64,000 nucleotides of DNA from CAXBGS01 sp963975425 (GCA_963975425.1 CAXBGS010000013.1:62001-126000), one strand, 5' to 3'; counted from the first letter of the stretch, positions 44,888 to 54,089 are shown. Made by a program: numbers and translations. The notes: generated by a model not told the origin, from the letters alone.

Positions 44888-46068
44888 GATGCCTGCGAAT
44901 CGATCGAGACCCAACGCTGTTCACGCGATGACACCTCACCCGCGTTTGCCAGGGCAACGCCCGCCGCACCACGGCGCAGCGTCCAGGGAAAGGCGCCGTC
45001 GTCTGCGACATGCCTGAGGAACAATTCCCACTGTGCCTTGAACGCGTTTTCGCTATCCCCGTATTCGCTCTTGGTGTCGTCAGGAACTTGCGTCCATCCC
45101 GCATAAAAATCGATCGGTTGCGGCACGTCGGGATTCCAAACCGGCCGCGGCGTTGATCCTAAGTCTTGTGTCCAACATTCACGCAGCCCCGCCACCGCGG
45201 ATCCTTTTGTGCCATCGACTTGCACGGTCAACAAATCATCACGTCGGACTCGCGTGCACCACGAACTATTGAACTGGCAGGTCACGCCGTCTTGCATCAC
45301 AAAGATTGCATAAGCCGAGTCATCCGCGGTACAACGATAAGGTTGGCAGGCCTCGTCACGACGCTCGGGGATATCGATCGTCGCATGCGCCAGAACTCGA
45401 TCGATTGGTCCGAACAAGTCACGCAACAAATATTCCCAGTGGCAAAACATGTCGACCATCATCCCGCCGCCATCTTCGCTGCGATAATTCCACGAGGGTC
45501 GCTGCGGCGTTTGATCCGGATCGTCGCCCGTAAAAACCCAGTAACCAAAATCGCCACGCACGCCTAGGATGTCTCCGAAGAATCCCTGATCTCGCAGTGT
45601 TCTTAGCTTGCGTATCCCAGGCAACCACAACTTGTCTTGCACTACGCCGTTCTTGACGTTTGCGGACTCGCAAACATCCGCCAACTCGCTGGCTTCCTTT
45701 GCACAGATCGCGATCGGTTTCTCACAATATACGGCTTTGCCCGCATCGGCAGCCTTCCGCACGATCGACGCCCGCATCTGCGTGCTGGAGGAATCAAACA
45801 CGATATCGACGTCGGGATCCGAAACAACCGCGTCGATATCGGTCGACCAGTCAACGCGTTGACCGAGATGTTCGCCGGCCACATCGTCGGCCAAGTGTTT
45901 CAGCTTCGCCTCGTTGCGCCCCAGCAAGATCGGTTTGATTTGGATCACTTCACCGCTTGATGACTTGACACCTCCTTGCAGCATGATCGCCAGAATCGAC
46001 CGAATGTAGTGCTGGTTGGTGCCCATTCGTCCGGTGACGCCGTGCATCGCGACCGTCAGATTTTTCAT
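44884..46068 (-). CDS. cytoplasmic Gfo/Idh/MocA family oxidoreductase
   Basis: 394 residues, ATG 46068, no export signal. The N-terminal Rossmann fold has GVTGRMG (10-16); the EKP motif is at 116-118 (VYCEKPIA). Other family marks are IVFDSSSTQMR, GVVQDKLWLPGIRKL near 140-155 and EDGGGMMVDMFCHWEYLL with the conserved Asp/His of the substrate site. It catalyses NAD(P)-dependent oxidation or reduction of a sugar or inositol. Its stop overlaps the start of the epimerase gene. The DapA-like gene lies 130 bp upstream. Specificity cannot be read. Confidence 0.9.
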   Translation of the reverse strand: MKNLTVAMHGVTGRMGTNQHYIRSILAIMLQGGVKSSSGEVIQIKPILLGRNEAKLKHLADDVAGEHLGQRVDWSTDIDAVVSDPDVDIVFDSSSTQMRASIVRKAADAGKAVYCEKPIAICAKEASELADVCESANVKNGVVQDKLWLPGIRKLRTLRDQGFFGDILGVRGDFGYWVFTGDDPDQTPQRPSWNYRSEDGGGMMVDMFCHWEYLLRDLFGPIDRVLAHATIDIPERRDEACQPYRCTADDSAYAIFVMQDGVTCQFNSSWCTRVRRDDLLTVQVDGTKGSAVAGLRECWTQDLGSTPRPVWNPDVPQPIDFYAGWTQVPDDTKSEYGDSENAFKAQWELFLRHVADDGAFPWTLRRGAAGVALANAGEVSSREQRWVSIDSQAS

Positions 46069-46134
46069 TTGATTTCGCTCTTCTTTGAAGGATTATTCGC
46101 TTGTACCGTCCGCGCAGAACGCCACCATCTCACC

Positions 46135-46168
46135 GCATGCAGGATGGAATCGCAGGCAGGATGGAAGC
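46135..46168. repeat. 17-bp direct repeat, 2 copies
   Basis: GCATGCAGGATGGAATC at 46135-46151 and GCAGGCAGGATGGAAGC at 46152-46168 differ at two positions. Located between the DapA-like and Gfo/Idh genes. Confidence 0.7.
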
Positions 46169-46198
46169 ACATGTAGACGCGAATCACGTCAACGCAGT

Positions 46199-47158
46199 TC
46201 AGGCGTCCAGTCGCCGAGCAATCTCAGTGAGGATCGCAACATCCGAATCAGGACGTGTCGGGCTGCCCGGATAGGTCAGCGGCGTCTTGATCCATCCGCG
46301 TGCGTGCAGAAATTGCGCGGCATTGTGCTTGTATGCCGGAACAGGATCGCGGAATGTCAAGAAACCGAGATATTGCAACAGATCATTCAGCTCGTAAAAC
46401 CGCGCATCGTCTGCTGCCCACATCGCGTCACGACGGGCAAATGCCTCGGGCGCGAATGTGCTTAGACCGAGTAAGTAATCGCTGCCATACATGACCATGT
46501 CGATCGCCAGATCGTTCCCGGTCATCACCTTGAAATCCGGTCGCTGCTGGTCTCGCAATTCAATGCGTTGCCATTCCAGAGATCGGCTAAGTGACGAATG
46601 TTTGGCACCGCGACAAGCATCGATGCTCATCAAGCCTTGATACACGTCAAGGCTATAAATCTTTCCGAACGGAGCGAACACCGTTCCCAATTCAAAACCA
46701 TAAAAATCGCCCGCATGATCCGCGATTTGCTGATAGGAATCAACGATCTCATCGTCTGCTTGATCCGTTAATCCATAGGATTGGAAGATGATTGGCGTTC
46801 CCGAGTGTGACAAAATTTCGTCGAGTTTGACGCGATAGGCATCCATGTCGAAACTGGAACCGGGTTGATCGCCAACGAACGCGCCAGCGACAAATGGTCG
46901 GCCCTGCATCAGGGTTTCCGTCTCAGCCAAGACCCTTTGGCGGGTCGCGTCGTCGATTAAGTTTCCGTATCCCGTGTCCATGTTAACGGCCGGCGTCAAT
47001 CCGGCATCGACCGTTCTCGCCAAGTGGTCGCGAAAACCGTCCCAGTCAACTTCGGTATCGGAGTCCATCGGCAACAGGATTGCCGAATTGCCATGGATGA
47101 CCCGTTTGGGACGAATCGGTGGAAGCCCGGTGATGGTTTCGGTCGTGATCGCATTCAT
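46199..47158 (-). CDS. DapA-like (dihydrodipicolinate synthase family) protein, atypical active site
   Basis: 319 residues, ATG 47158, no signal peptide. It shows the TIM-barrel layout of the class I aldolase/lyase family: HGNSAILLPM at strand 1, TPAVNMDTGYGN at strand 2 (the TxEG region), and VAGAFVGDQPG at strand 3. The strand-5 Tyr position reads FQSYG. At strand 6, where the Schiff-base Lys normally lies in G-I-K-E, this protein reads GFELG, putting Glu156 at that position; the nearest Lys is Lys166 (FGKIYS). It may use another Lys, or may not form a Schiff base. The neighbours (oxidoreductase, epimerase) suggest a sugar-acid aldolase or dehydratase-like step. Confidence 0.78.
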   Translation of the reverse strand: MNAITTETITGLPPIRPKRVIHGNSAILLPMDSDTEVDWDGFRDHLARTVDAGLTPAVNMDTGYGNLIDDATRQRVLAETETLMQGRPFVAGAFVGDQPGSSFDMDAYRVKLDEILSHSGTPIIFQSYGLTDQADDEIVDSYQQIADHAGDFYGFELGTVFAPFGKIYSLDVYQGLMSIDACRGAKHSSLSRSLEWQRIELRDQQRPDFKVMTGNDLAIDMVMYGSDYLLGLSTFAPEAFARRDAMWAADDARFYELNDLLQYLGFLTFRDPVPAYKHNAAQFLHARGWIKTPLTYPGSPTRPDSDVAILTEIARRLDA

Positions 47159-47409
47159 CGCTATCTCTCATCAGTGAGGTTACGGTCGCTGGCTAAAAAG
47201 TCTGCTTCTGCCAATGTTCTTTGCGTCTTAGGTCCATCAACGCGAGGGCCAAGTATGGACGAGCGTCTTTTGACTGTCTTGAACGTGACCATGCAATCCG
47301 TTGAACAATAGCGGCGTTTGCTTGACCAGAACCCGATGGGCCGCGAGTTCAAAACGGTTGACGTTGCCCGAAAATCACTTCCCGTGATGGGAGTCTACGA
47401 CACGTGTAT

Positions 47410-50400
47410 CTAGGTTCCGCCTTCCGGCTGAAATTTTGCCGGTGAATCCACAACGGACACCAGTTCAACTCGCAGTCCAAAATCGCGTTCGGCCGCTTGG
47501 CTGACAATGAAGGTGACCGACCGGCGACCTTTCGCGAGTTCGATTTCGCCATCGACCGATTCCAATTCTTCTCCATCGACCCAAACCCGCAAACCCTCCG
47601 GTCGATCGACGTCCAACCGCAAACGGCCGGCAACTTGGACGTTGACGTAGGCTCTGGCCAGTACGCGATCCGCTATGGCCAAGTCGGCGGCGGGCAATTC
47701 GCCATCGACCTTGCTGTAAGCGGTGATCCACTTGGCATCGTCGGCAGGCCAACCCGTCTCGTCGATACCGTCACCCGATGGCGCAGGGTGAATTCGCCAT
47801 TTGCGAATGACAGGACTTTCATCATTTGCATACGGACCAGGTTTGCCGAGCACCGAAACGAATTTGGCAAGATCAAGAAACTCTTGGCGACTGGCCAATT
47901 GATCGGCCAAACCGGCCGGCATTGCTGACGGCATCGGGCGTTCAGCAAGAATCTCATCAACGGGCAAATGGACTTCCTTGCCACCCTGGGCCGCATCTCG
48001 CACCACGACTTCGTCGTCACTCTTGAAAGTAATGATTCCTGTTTGCGTGGAACCATCTTCTAGCAGGAACATGCGATTTTCGAAATGTTCTGCGATCGCT
48101 TTGTTCGGCTCTAAAATCGATTCAATCATGTAACTTGTTTTCGCCGCAGCACCGACCGCTACTAGATTCGGGCCGATCAACGGACCGACCGGACCGATGG
48201 CGTGACAATTGGTGCAAGACAACGATTTACGTCGATAGATCATCTCGCCGCGTTTCGGATCCCCGTACCTATCGACATCGGCGGACAACGATTCTTGATT
48301 TTCCGCAAGCAACCGTGCCGTCAACGACTCGGTGCCGGTTGCCGGATCAAATAGTTTAGCGGCCGATTCACCAAGCAGGCCTGATGAACGGTGAAACTCA
48401 CTGATTCGTTCTTTGACCACGGGGTGAATGGAATCCTTGGAAAGACTCTTCGCGAGCAGTTTCGCGCCGATTCGATTCTTCAAAATCGCTTGCAGCGCAG
48501 GGACCGGATTGACGTCGCCCGGGTCGTAACCGAAGAGCGCTGCAGCCGCAGTAACACCGAGTTCGACATCGGCCGATGCTAAGCCCGAAACGGCGCAATA
48601 TCGCGTTTGCAAATCGGCATCATTCGCCAACGACGTGAGCGTTTCTAGGTTTTCCGTCCTACCAAGTTTTGCCAGTGCGATCGCCGCAGCGTTCCGAACC
48701 GAAGCCGGCCGGCTGGAATCGGTAAGCACGTTCACCAAATCGCCATGGATCTTATTAGCACCCCACGCAGCAAGGTTTTCGGCGGCAAGTATCGCAATCG
48801 TTTCGTCGTCGCTCTTTAGTAAATGCTTCAGACTGCGGGCTTTTCGCACGAACACGCGTGAACGGTGGCTGCCGGCCATTTGTTTTAACGTTTCCAACAA
48901 TGCGGCCGTCGCTGCTGCAGAATGACTGGTGTCGCCCTTGGACAGCGTGGCGAGCACCAATTGAATGTCTTCGTTGGTCCCGACTGCAGCCAATTGCTCG
49001 CAGACCGAGGCCGTGTCTTTTTCGCTGGGTTGGGTTTCGGCCAAGAAATCAGAAAGCGTTTCTGCGAACCCGATCCCGGCGGACTGCTTGGCAAAATCCT
49101 CGTGCGATGATTTGGCGAATCGCAGAGTCCCAGCCTCCAACGCGGGCCGCCAATAATCGTCCAACGCTTTCTTGGTTTGCGGCAAGGCGAGATCAAGGAA
49201 CGGGTCGCCGGGATGATCGATCACATGCAACGCCGCAGCGTAGGCCTGGGCATCGGGGACAAACCCGGCCGACAGCACAGCCTCCATCCGCGTTCTTGGA
49301 AATGGATCATCGGCGGCACGCGCGATCATACCAATGGGATCAGGCAGATCGTTGTGCCAATAACGTATCACGCGGGCGCCCGCGGACCGGGCGTGTCCAT
49401 CGGAGGCGCCGAGAACCATTTCCAGAATCTTCTCGCTTGTGCGTTCCACGTTCTGGCAAGCCCACATCGCTTCGACAAGATGGTGATCATACTCTGGCAG
49501 ACTGCGATCCAGTTGGTCGACCCATCGCTCAAGCTCGGCGAAGACCTGGTCGGGATCTTTTTCACTCAGTTCCTTACGCGCCTGATGCCTCGTCCACGCT
49601 TCGGGACTTTTCAGATGGTCGACCAACTCGGCAATCGATGCGGGAACGAGCTGCGGTTTCTTGGCTAACGGACGCGACTTATGAGTGATCCGCCAGATGC
49701 GGCCATGCTCGTGGTCGCGTCTCGGATCGCGAAAATCGTGCTGTGCGTGGTTGATGATCGAGTTGTACCAATCGGCGACATAGATCGCACCATCCGGACC
49801 TGTCTTGACATCCACTGGACGGAAATTCGGATGCTTGGACGTCATCAACGGTTCCAGCACGTTCGCCGTATACCCCGCACCGTCTTCGATAAATTCATAC
49901 CGGATCACCGTTCGACTTTTGAAACGGCCACTTAACAGGTTTCCGCGAATGTCGTCAGCGACATGGGTACCAGTCGCCAAATCGCCACCGCATTGTTTTT
50001 CGGTGCTGATCAATGCGTTGATGCGAATTTGATCGCCGCTGTTACCGGTAGCCGGCGACAGATACATGATGCGTGGATTGTTGACCATGAAAGACTGGCC
50101 CCACCGATCAAAGACGTGTCCCCAAGGATTGCCGCCGGTTCCAGAACAAAAGACTCGTAGCTGTTGGGTCCGCGGATTGTACTGGTAGACACCCCCGTTG
50201 AAGTTGCGCACGACGCCGTATTGCGTTTCGACCTGGGCATGCAGAAAGATGCCTTCCTGGAAATAAATCCACCCGCCTGGTCCGCGCCGCCAAGCGCTCA
50301 CCGAGTGATGGCTGTCCTCGATGCCAAACCCCGTCAACGCCAATTCCTTAACGTCCGCGACATCATCCCCGTCAGTGTCCTTTAGAAAAAACACATCGGG

Positions 50401-50829
50401 CGTTTGTGCGACGTAACAGCCACCATTGGCCAGTTCTAACCCGGTCGGCATGTAAAGGCCGTCGGCAAAGACCGTTGATTTATCGGCGACACCATCATCA
50501 TCGGTGTCTTCCAGAATAATGATCTTGTCGTTGGCGACTTCGCCCGGTTTCAACTGTGGATACGCCCACGAGCAGGCCACCCATAAACGCCCGCGGGAAT
50601 CCCAATGCATGTGGATGGGGTTGGCCAACATCGGATCGGCGGCGAACAGATTGACTTGATACCCGTCCAGCAATTCAAAATTTTCAAGCTGTGAAGCGGG
50701 ATCATGATTGTTCATCAGATCAAGATTTGCGTCTTTCAAATTCGCAATCTTGATTCCCGTTGCGTCCTGTCCGGCGGCACTGCAACCGAGCACCAAAATC
50801 GAAAGCAGAACAGATAATGCGGATTTCAT
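47410..50829 (-). CDS. PVC-type heme-binding lipoprotein (propeller, HEAT repeats, cytochrome c)
   Basis: Start ATG 50829, since a lipoprotein signal follows (MKSALSVLLSILVLGCSAAG, lipid Cys16); the frame is open to 50961 without a signal. The 1139-residue protein has three parts. A PVC-type N-terminal beta-propeller (about 40-400) includes LFAADPMLANPIHMHWDSRGRLWVA-like strands, DGVADKSTVFADGLYMPTGLEL, and DVKTGPDGAIYVADWYNSI near the end. Helical HEAT-like repeats follow at about 430-830. A c-type heme domain carries CTNCH (Cys872, Cys875, His876) with IGPNLV after it. The C-terminal 150 residues are beta-rich. This is the membrane-bound dehydrogenase-type family typical of planctomycetes, likely transferring electrons from an oxidised sugar. 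It follows the SGNH gene by 34 bp. Confidence 0.9.
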   Translation of the reverse strand: MKSALSVLLSILVLGCSAAGQDATGIKIANLKDANLDLMNNHDPASQLENFELLDGYQVNLFAADPMLANPIHMHWDSRGRLWVACSWAYPQLKPGEVANDKIIILEDTDDDGVADKSTVFADGLYMPTGLELANGGCYVAQTPDVFFLKDTDGDDVADVKELALTGFGIEDSHHSVSAWRRGPGGWIYFQEGIFLHAQVETQYGVVRNFNGGVYQYNPRTQQLRVFCSGTGGNPWGHVFDRWGQSFMVNNPRIMYLSPATGNSGDQIRINALISTEKQCGGDLATGTHVADDIRGNLLSGRFKSRTVIRYEFIEDGAGYTANVLEPLMTSKHPNFRPVDVKTGPDGAIYVADWYNSIINHAQHDFRDPRRDHEHGRIWRITHKSRPLAKKPQLVPASIAELVDHLKSPEAWTRHQARKELSEKDPDQVFAELERWVDQLDRSLPEYDHHLVEAMWACQNVERTSEKILEMVLGASDGHARSAGARVIRYWHNDLPDPIGMIARAADDPFPRTRMEAVLSAGFVPDAQAYAAALHVIDHPGDPFLDLALPQTKKALDDYWRPALEAGTLRFAKSSHEDFAKQSAGIGFAETLSDFLAETQPSEKDTASVCEQLAAVGTNEDIQLVLATLSKGDTSHSAAATAALLETLKQMAGSHRSRVFVRKARSLKHLLKSDDETIAILAAENLAAWGANKIHGDLVNVLTDSSRPASVRNAAAIALAKLGRTENLETLTSLANDADLQTRYCAVSGLASADVELGVTAAAALFGYDPGDVNPVPALQAILKNRIGAKLLAKSLSKDSIHPVVKERISEFHRSSGLLGESAAKLFDPATGTESLTARLLAENQESLSADVDRYGDPKRGEMIYRRKSLSCTNCHAIGPVGPLIGPNLVAVGAAAKTSYMIESILEPNKAIAEHFENRMFLLEDGSTQTGIITFKSDDEVVVRDAAQGGKEVHLPVDEILAERPMPSAMPAGLADQLASRQEFLDLAKFVSVLGKPGPYANDESPVIRKWRIHPAPSGDGIDETGWPADDAKWITAYSKVDGELPAADLAIADRVLARAYVNVQVAGRLRLDVDRPEGLRVWVDGEELESVDGEIELAKGRRSVTFIVSQAAERDFGLRVELVSVVDSPAKFQPEGGT

Positions 50830-50863
50830 ATTGATATACAAGCAATTGAAAGATTTTGTGACG

Positions 50864-52117
50864 TTAACCCTTGGCGGGTGCGATCCGCCAACGGCGTGTT
50901 TGTGGTTGGACGTGTGCCCGTAATTCTTGGTCGCGTTGATCAGCGATCCGGTTGAATTCAATCACCTCTGCGGGCAACGCGCGACCGCTGGGGGACGTTC
51001 GTCGCTCACCAACGATGTGGACTTGGTTGAGCGCTTTCCAGCTGTAGGTGAATTGTAGGTTCTTGTCATTGATCGCGCGGCGAAGCGATTCGGCGTGCTG
51101 GTGCGAGGGCGAAGCATCGACCGGAACTCCATTGGCCCAGGCTTCACTGTCGGCCGTGACAACTGACTTTCCATCGACGAACAACGTGTATTGTCCGGCA
51201 GGCAGGTTCGAAACGCTAAGAGTATCCCGCTGATGCTGCAGCGGTGGTGGCAATGTGGCATTGATCGGCGGCGCCGGCGTCGGTCCATGAACCTCTCGCA
51301 CCGTGAACTCAATCGCAGCTCCCACCTTTGTCATGTCGGACAGCTCAACACCGCGAGACTCGGACGTGCTCGACGTCGCATCAACAAAGATGTGCCAAGG
51401 CGTTTCACTGGCCGCCCCTTCATCCGCGACCAAGTTTTCAAAAAACGTGCGACTGATCGCCCAGTAACCATACGGATTGAGATGGATACCATTGGTCGTG
51501 AGACTCGGGCCGACCGATTCGTCCATCAAATAGCGTGAAGGCTCAAAAAGATCGATAAACGGGACCGAATGTTGCGACGCGACTTCAAGCATCGCTTGGC
51601 GATACATCCCCAAATCGAGATTTCGTTGCGTCCGCGCTGGGGTTAAATGCCCCAGATCTTCATGCGCTATTGGCGAAACGAGAACCAAACGCACTGCCGA
51701 CCGACCGTTGTATGATTTACCGGCGTGCGCATTGACAAAGCCGTCGAGGTCTTGCTTGAAATCATCTAATCCTTTCTTTCCGGCAAACGATTCTCCCATT
51801 CCAAAACAGGCGATGATGACGTCTGTTTCATGAGACCGCAACGTCGACTCTTCGGTCGGAAAGTTGGTCGGCCGATCTCGGGCGGTCAACATGTCGCCGC
51901 CCCACCCCAGATTGCGAATCGAAATGGGGTTATCGTGCGAATACTGAAGCAACAAGGTTTCGAGATAGCCGTGAATGCGAAGCTGATCGGCAAACGTATT
52001 GCCGACGATCGCCACACGATCGCCCGGGCGAACCGCTGGCTGTGCCGACGCCGGGGCGCCACCCAGACATACCGTCAAACAGAAAGCAAACAGAACTCGA
52101 TGGTTTGCGTGGTTCAT
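50864..52117 (-). CDS. secreted SGNH/GDSL-hydrolase-like protein with altered catalytic blocks
   Basis: 417 residues, ATG 52117, signal peptide MNHANHRVLFAFCLTVCLGG cleaved near SAQ (24-26). The SGNH fold is recognisable by block order: block I GNTFADQL (Gly39-Asn40-Thr41 where GDS is usual), block II NLGWGGDM, block III FGMGESF where GxND is usual, and block V GIHLNPYGYW where DxxH is usual. Only the Gly of block II and the final His clearly match catalytic positions. The start codon overlaps the ThuA stop (ATGA), and the heme lipoprotein gene follows after 34 bp, so the three genes form one unit. It may be a binding protein or an atypical esterase. Confidence 0.78.
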   Translation of the reverse strand: MNHANHRVLFAFCLTVCLGGAPASAQPAVRPGDRVAIVGNTFADQLRIHGYLETLLLQYSHDNPISIRNLGWGGDMLTARDRPTNFPTEESTLRSHETDVIIACFGMGESFAGKKGLDDFKQDLDGFVNAHAGKSYNGRSAVRLVLVSPIAHEDLGHLTPARTQRNLDLGMYRQAMLEVASQHSVPFIDLFEPSRYLMDESVGPSLTTNGIHLNPYGYWAISRTFFENLVADEGAASETPWHIFVDATSSTSESRGVELSDMTKVGAAIEFTVREVHGPTPAPPINATLPPPLQHQRDTLSVSNLPAGQYTLFVDGKSVVTADSEAWANGVPVDASPSHQHAESLRRAINDKNLQFTYSWKALNQVHIVGERRTSPSGRALPAEVIEFNRIADQRDQELRAHVQPQTRRWRIAPAKG

Positions 52118-53025
52118 CTTTTCGGTTTCTTATCAGCTCGTTGAATATTCCAAGTTGAGATGGCAGCGTCCGCCGACGGTGCCGGTCGATCGACTGCCCA
52201 AAACACAGCATTGACCAACATGCGAGTGAACGACTCTTCGCCGAAATCGGCCGGATGTCCTAAGGTTGTGCTGAACACTTTTGCATCCCATTCATTGCGC
52301 CAAGTCCATGCAACGATGTCGGATTCGCTATCGTTGACCAAGATTGTCCCATAGTCTTTCTCAAGCATCCGAACCTTTCCCTGTCCGGTGCCGGTAACCA
52401 GCGGCTGACAACCGCCTTGCAGACGAGTCAGGTACAAAGTTCCTTCGGATTCCCATTGCCGGTTGGAAATATTCGTCATGATCGGATGGTCTCGATTTTT
52501 TTCGACCACACTGATCTGCGTCAGTCCGGTTTGATGGACGACGTAAGGCGTGCCCAATACCCTGCGACTAAACCCATCGTTCCACTCATAGCGTGGGTGC
52601 CCCTTGGGGTATTTGAACGAATGATTCGCGGTGCGTAGGCCTATGACCGGTTTACCAGATCGGATGTAGTCCTCGATGGGCTGCCATTCGGTGTCGGGCA
52701 GTTTTAGAAAACGCATAAAAAAGATTGCCGCATCGGCATCCGCTAACGCTTCGATTCCCGGCAGAACGTTCTCTTTTTTTGCTTCCGGGTTGCCTTCACC
52801 CATCACAACCGTCGTGCGAAAACCGAGGCGTTCCAGTTCATTCGCAAAAGGCGGAAGGGTCAACTCCGGCGAATAATGCAGTGTTCCTACGACCAGAACA
52901 ATGTGCGGTTTCGAATCGTCGGCCGCGTCAACTCGAGACGCGTCAAGAAAACAAAACATTGTCAGCATCAACACGGCTAGCGATGCACAAGATCTCTTTG
53001 CATCAAACTTAATGTAGCGGGACAT
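52114..53025 (-). CDS. secreted ThuA domain protein
   Basis: 303 residues, ATG 53025, with a signal-like hydrophobic segment (SLAVLMLTMFCFLDA, about 14-30). The ThuA (trehalose-utilisation, class I glutamine-amidotransferase-like fold) marks are IVLVVGTLHYS near 42-52, LADADAAIFFMRF, YIRSGKPVIGLRTANHSF near 143-160, and WTWRNEWDAKVFSTTLGHPADFGEESF near the end. ThuA proteins in this phylum are usually secreted and linked to heme or oxidoreductase genes; a catalytic Cys at the GATase elbow is not seen (GLRTANH). The stop overlaps the SGNH start. The AraC regulator gene lies 137 bp upstream. Confidence 0.88.
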   Translation of the reverse strand: MSRYIKFDAKRSCASLAVLMLTMFCFLDASRVDAADDSKPHIVLVVGTLHYSPELTLPPFANELERLGFRTTVVMGEGNPEAKKENVLPGIEALADADAAIFFMRFLKLPDTEWQPIEDYIRSGKPVIGLRTANHSFKYPKGHPRYEWNDGFSRRVLGTPYVVHQTGLTQISVVEKNRDHPIMTNISNRQWESEGTLYLTRLQGGCQPLVTGTGQGKVRMLEKDYGTILVNDSESDIVAWTWRNEWDAKVFSTTLGHPADFGEESFTRMLVNAVFWAVDRPAPSADAAISTWNIQRADKKPKR

Positions 53026-53162
53026 CGTGCTTTGGAGGGGCTAGGAACGGTGGAGGGGGGGAGGAACTCAGTACAGCCCATTTTAGTCGATTCGCATGCC
53101 CGGCGCAGATACGTGTACGTTTCCCCCGTGACACGTCCCGCCAATAACCAACCCGTGCCGGA

Positions 53163-53921
53163 TTAACCTTGATAGGTCGATCGATAGGACTTCGGCGTTT
53201 TGCCGAAATGTTTTCGAAACTCGCGAGTCAAATGACTTTGATCACTGAAACCGTGGCGATAAGCGATTTCGTTGATCGCATCGGTCGTGTCACAAAGGTC
53301 CGCAGCTGCACGAGTGATTCGAAGCCGTCCGATAAATTGCGCCGGCGTCATTTTAATGTGACGCTTGAATTTTCGCTCAAACGCGCGAACCGACAAATGG
53401 GCGAGCTGCGCCAATTCGCGATTCGTCACCTGGCGAGCCGTATGCGTTCGCATGTGATTCAGCACCGGGACCAAGTCCGAGAACGGAAATTCCGGTGCGT
53501 TGGTCTCTGGAAGTTGCCGAGACAACCCGAATGCCGCCACGACGTTGCCTTTGCCATCGTGCAACGGACGCTTCCAAGTCTGATTCCAGCGGGGCATGGC
53601 CTCGTATGTTCCGACCGGTTCGACTCGTGCGACGATCGTTTGCCCATTTAACACCGACGCGTCATCGGACTGGTACAGGTCCGCAAGATAAGCCGGCGAA
53701 ATTTCTTGATCCGTTTTCCCGACCAATTCACTCAGATCGGACAACGAGTGATTCAGCAAAAACGTGCGGTTAGCCCACCGGTATTGGAATTGCGTGTCTT
53801 TAACCCAGGCGGCCGTATCGCCCAGCAAATCATATGTCGCCAGCAACTCGGAAGCGGACAAACCAATCATATCGACCGAAACGGCGTGTTGCGTTTGTTC
53901 TCGCTTACCGATTTCGACCAC
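53163..53921 (-). CDS. PAS-domain AraC family transcriptional regulator
   Basis: 252 residues. The GTG at 53921 is chosen because AGGTGA stands just upstream; ATG 53870 is an alternative. Residues about 25-130 resemble a PAS sensor domain: YDLLGDTAAWVKD, WANRTFL, LVGKTDQEIS, then RPLHDGKGNVVAAFG. The C-terminal 100 residues carry two helix-turn-helix motifs of the AraC/XylS type: LAQLAHLSVRAFERKFKRHI and INEIAYRHGFSDQSHLTREF, followed by FRKHFGKTPKSYR. A small ligand, perhaps a sugar derivative, is the likely inducer. It is the first gene of an all-minus-strand run down to 35152, so it is the best candidate regulator of that locus. Confidence 0.9.
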   Translation of the reverse strand: MVEIGKREQTQHAVSVDMIGLSASELLATYDLLGDTAAWVKDTQFQYRWANRTFLLNHSLSDLSELVGKTDQEISPAYLADLYQSDDASVLNGQTIVARVEPVGTYEAMPRWNQTWKRPLHDGKGNVVAAFGLSRQLPETNAPEFPFSDLVPVLNHMRTHTARQVTNRELAQLAHLSVRAFERKFKRHIKMTPAQFIGRLRITRAAADLCDTTDAINEIAYRHGFSDQSHLTREFRKHFGKTPKSYRSTYQG

Positions 53922-54089
53922 CTATTTCACCTGAGCGTAGCCGTGTGTCGGAAAATCCGCTCGCGTCAATCTGCCATTGCGGATCCGTATCGGTGACCGT
54001 CGACGGTCTCGACATGGAATTTGTTGCAAATTATCGAAATCGACAGGGTTCAAGACGGTGCTGCCGTGGTGATGGTCGATCAAGAATTG

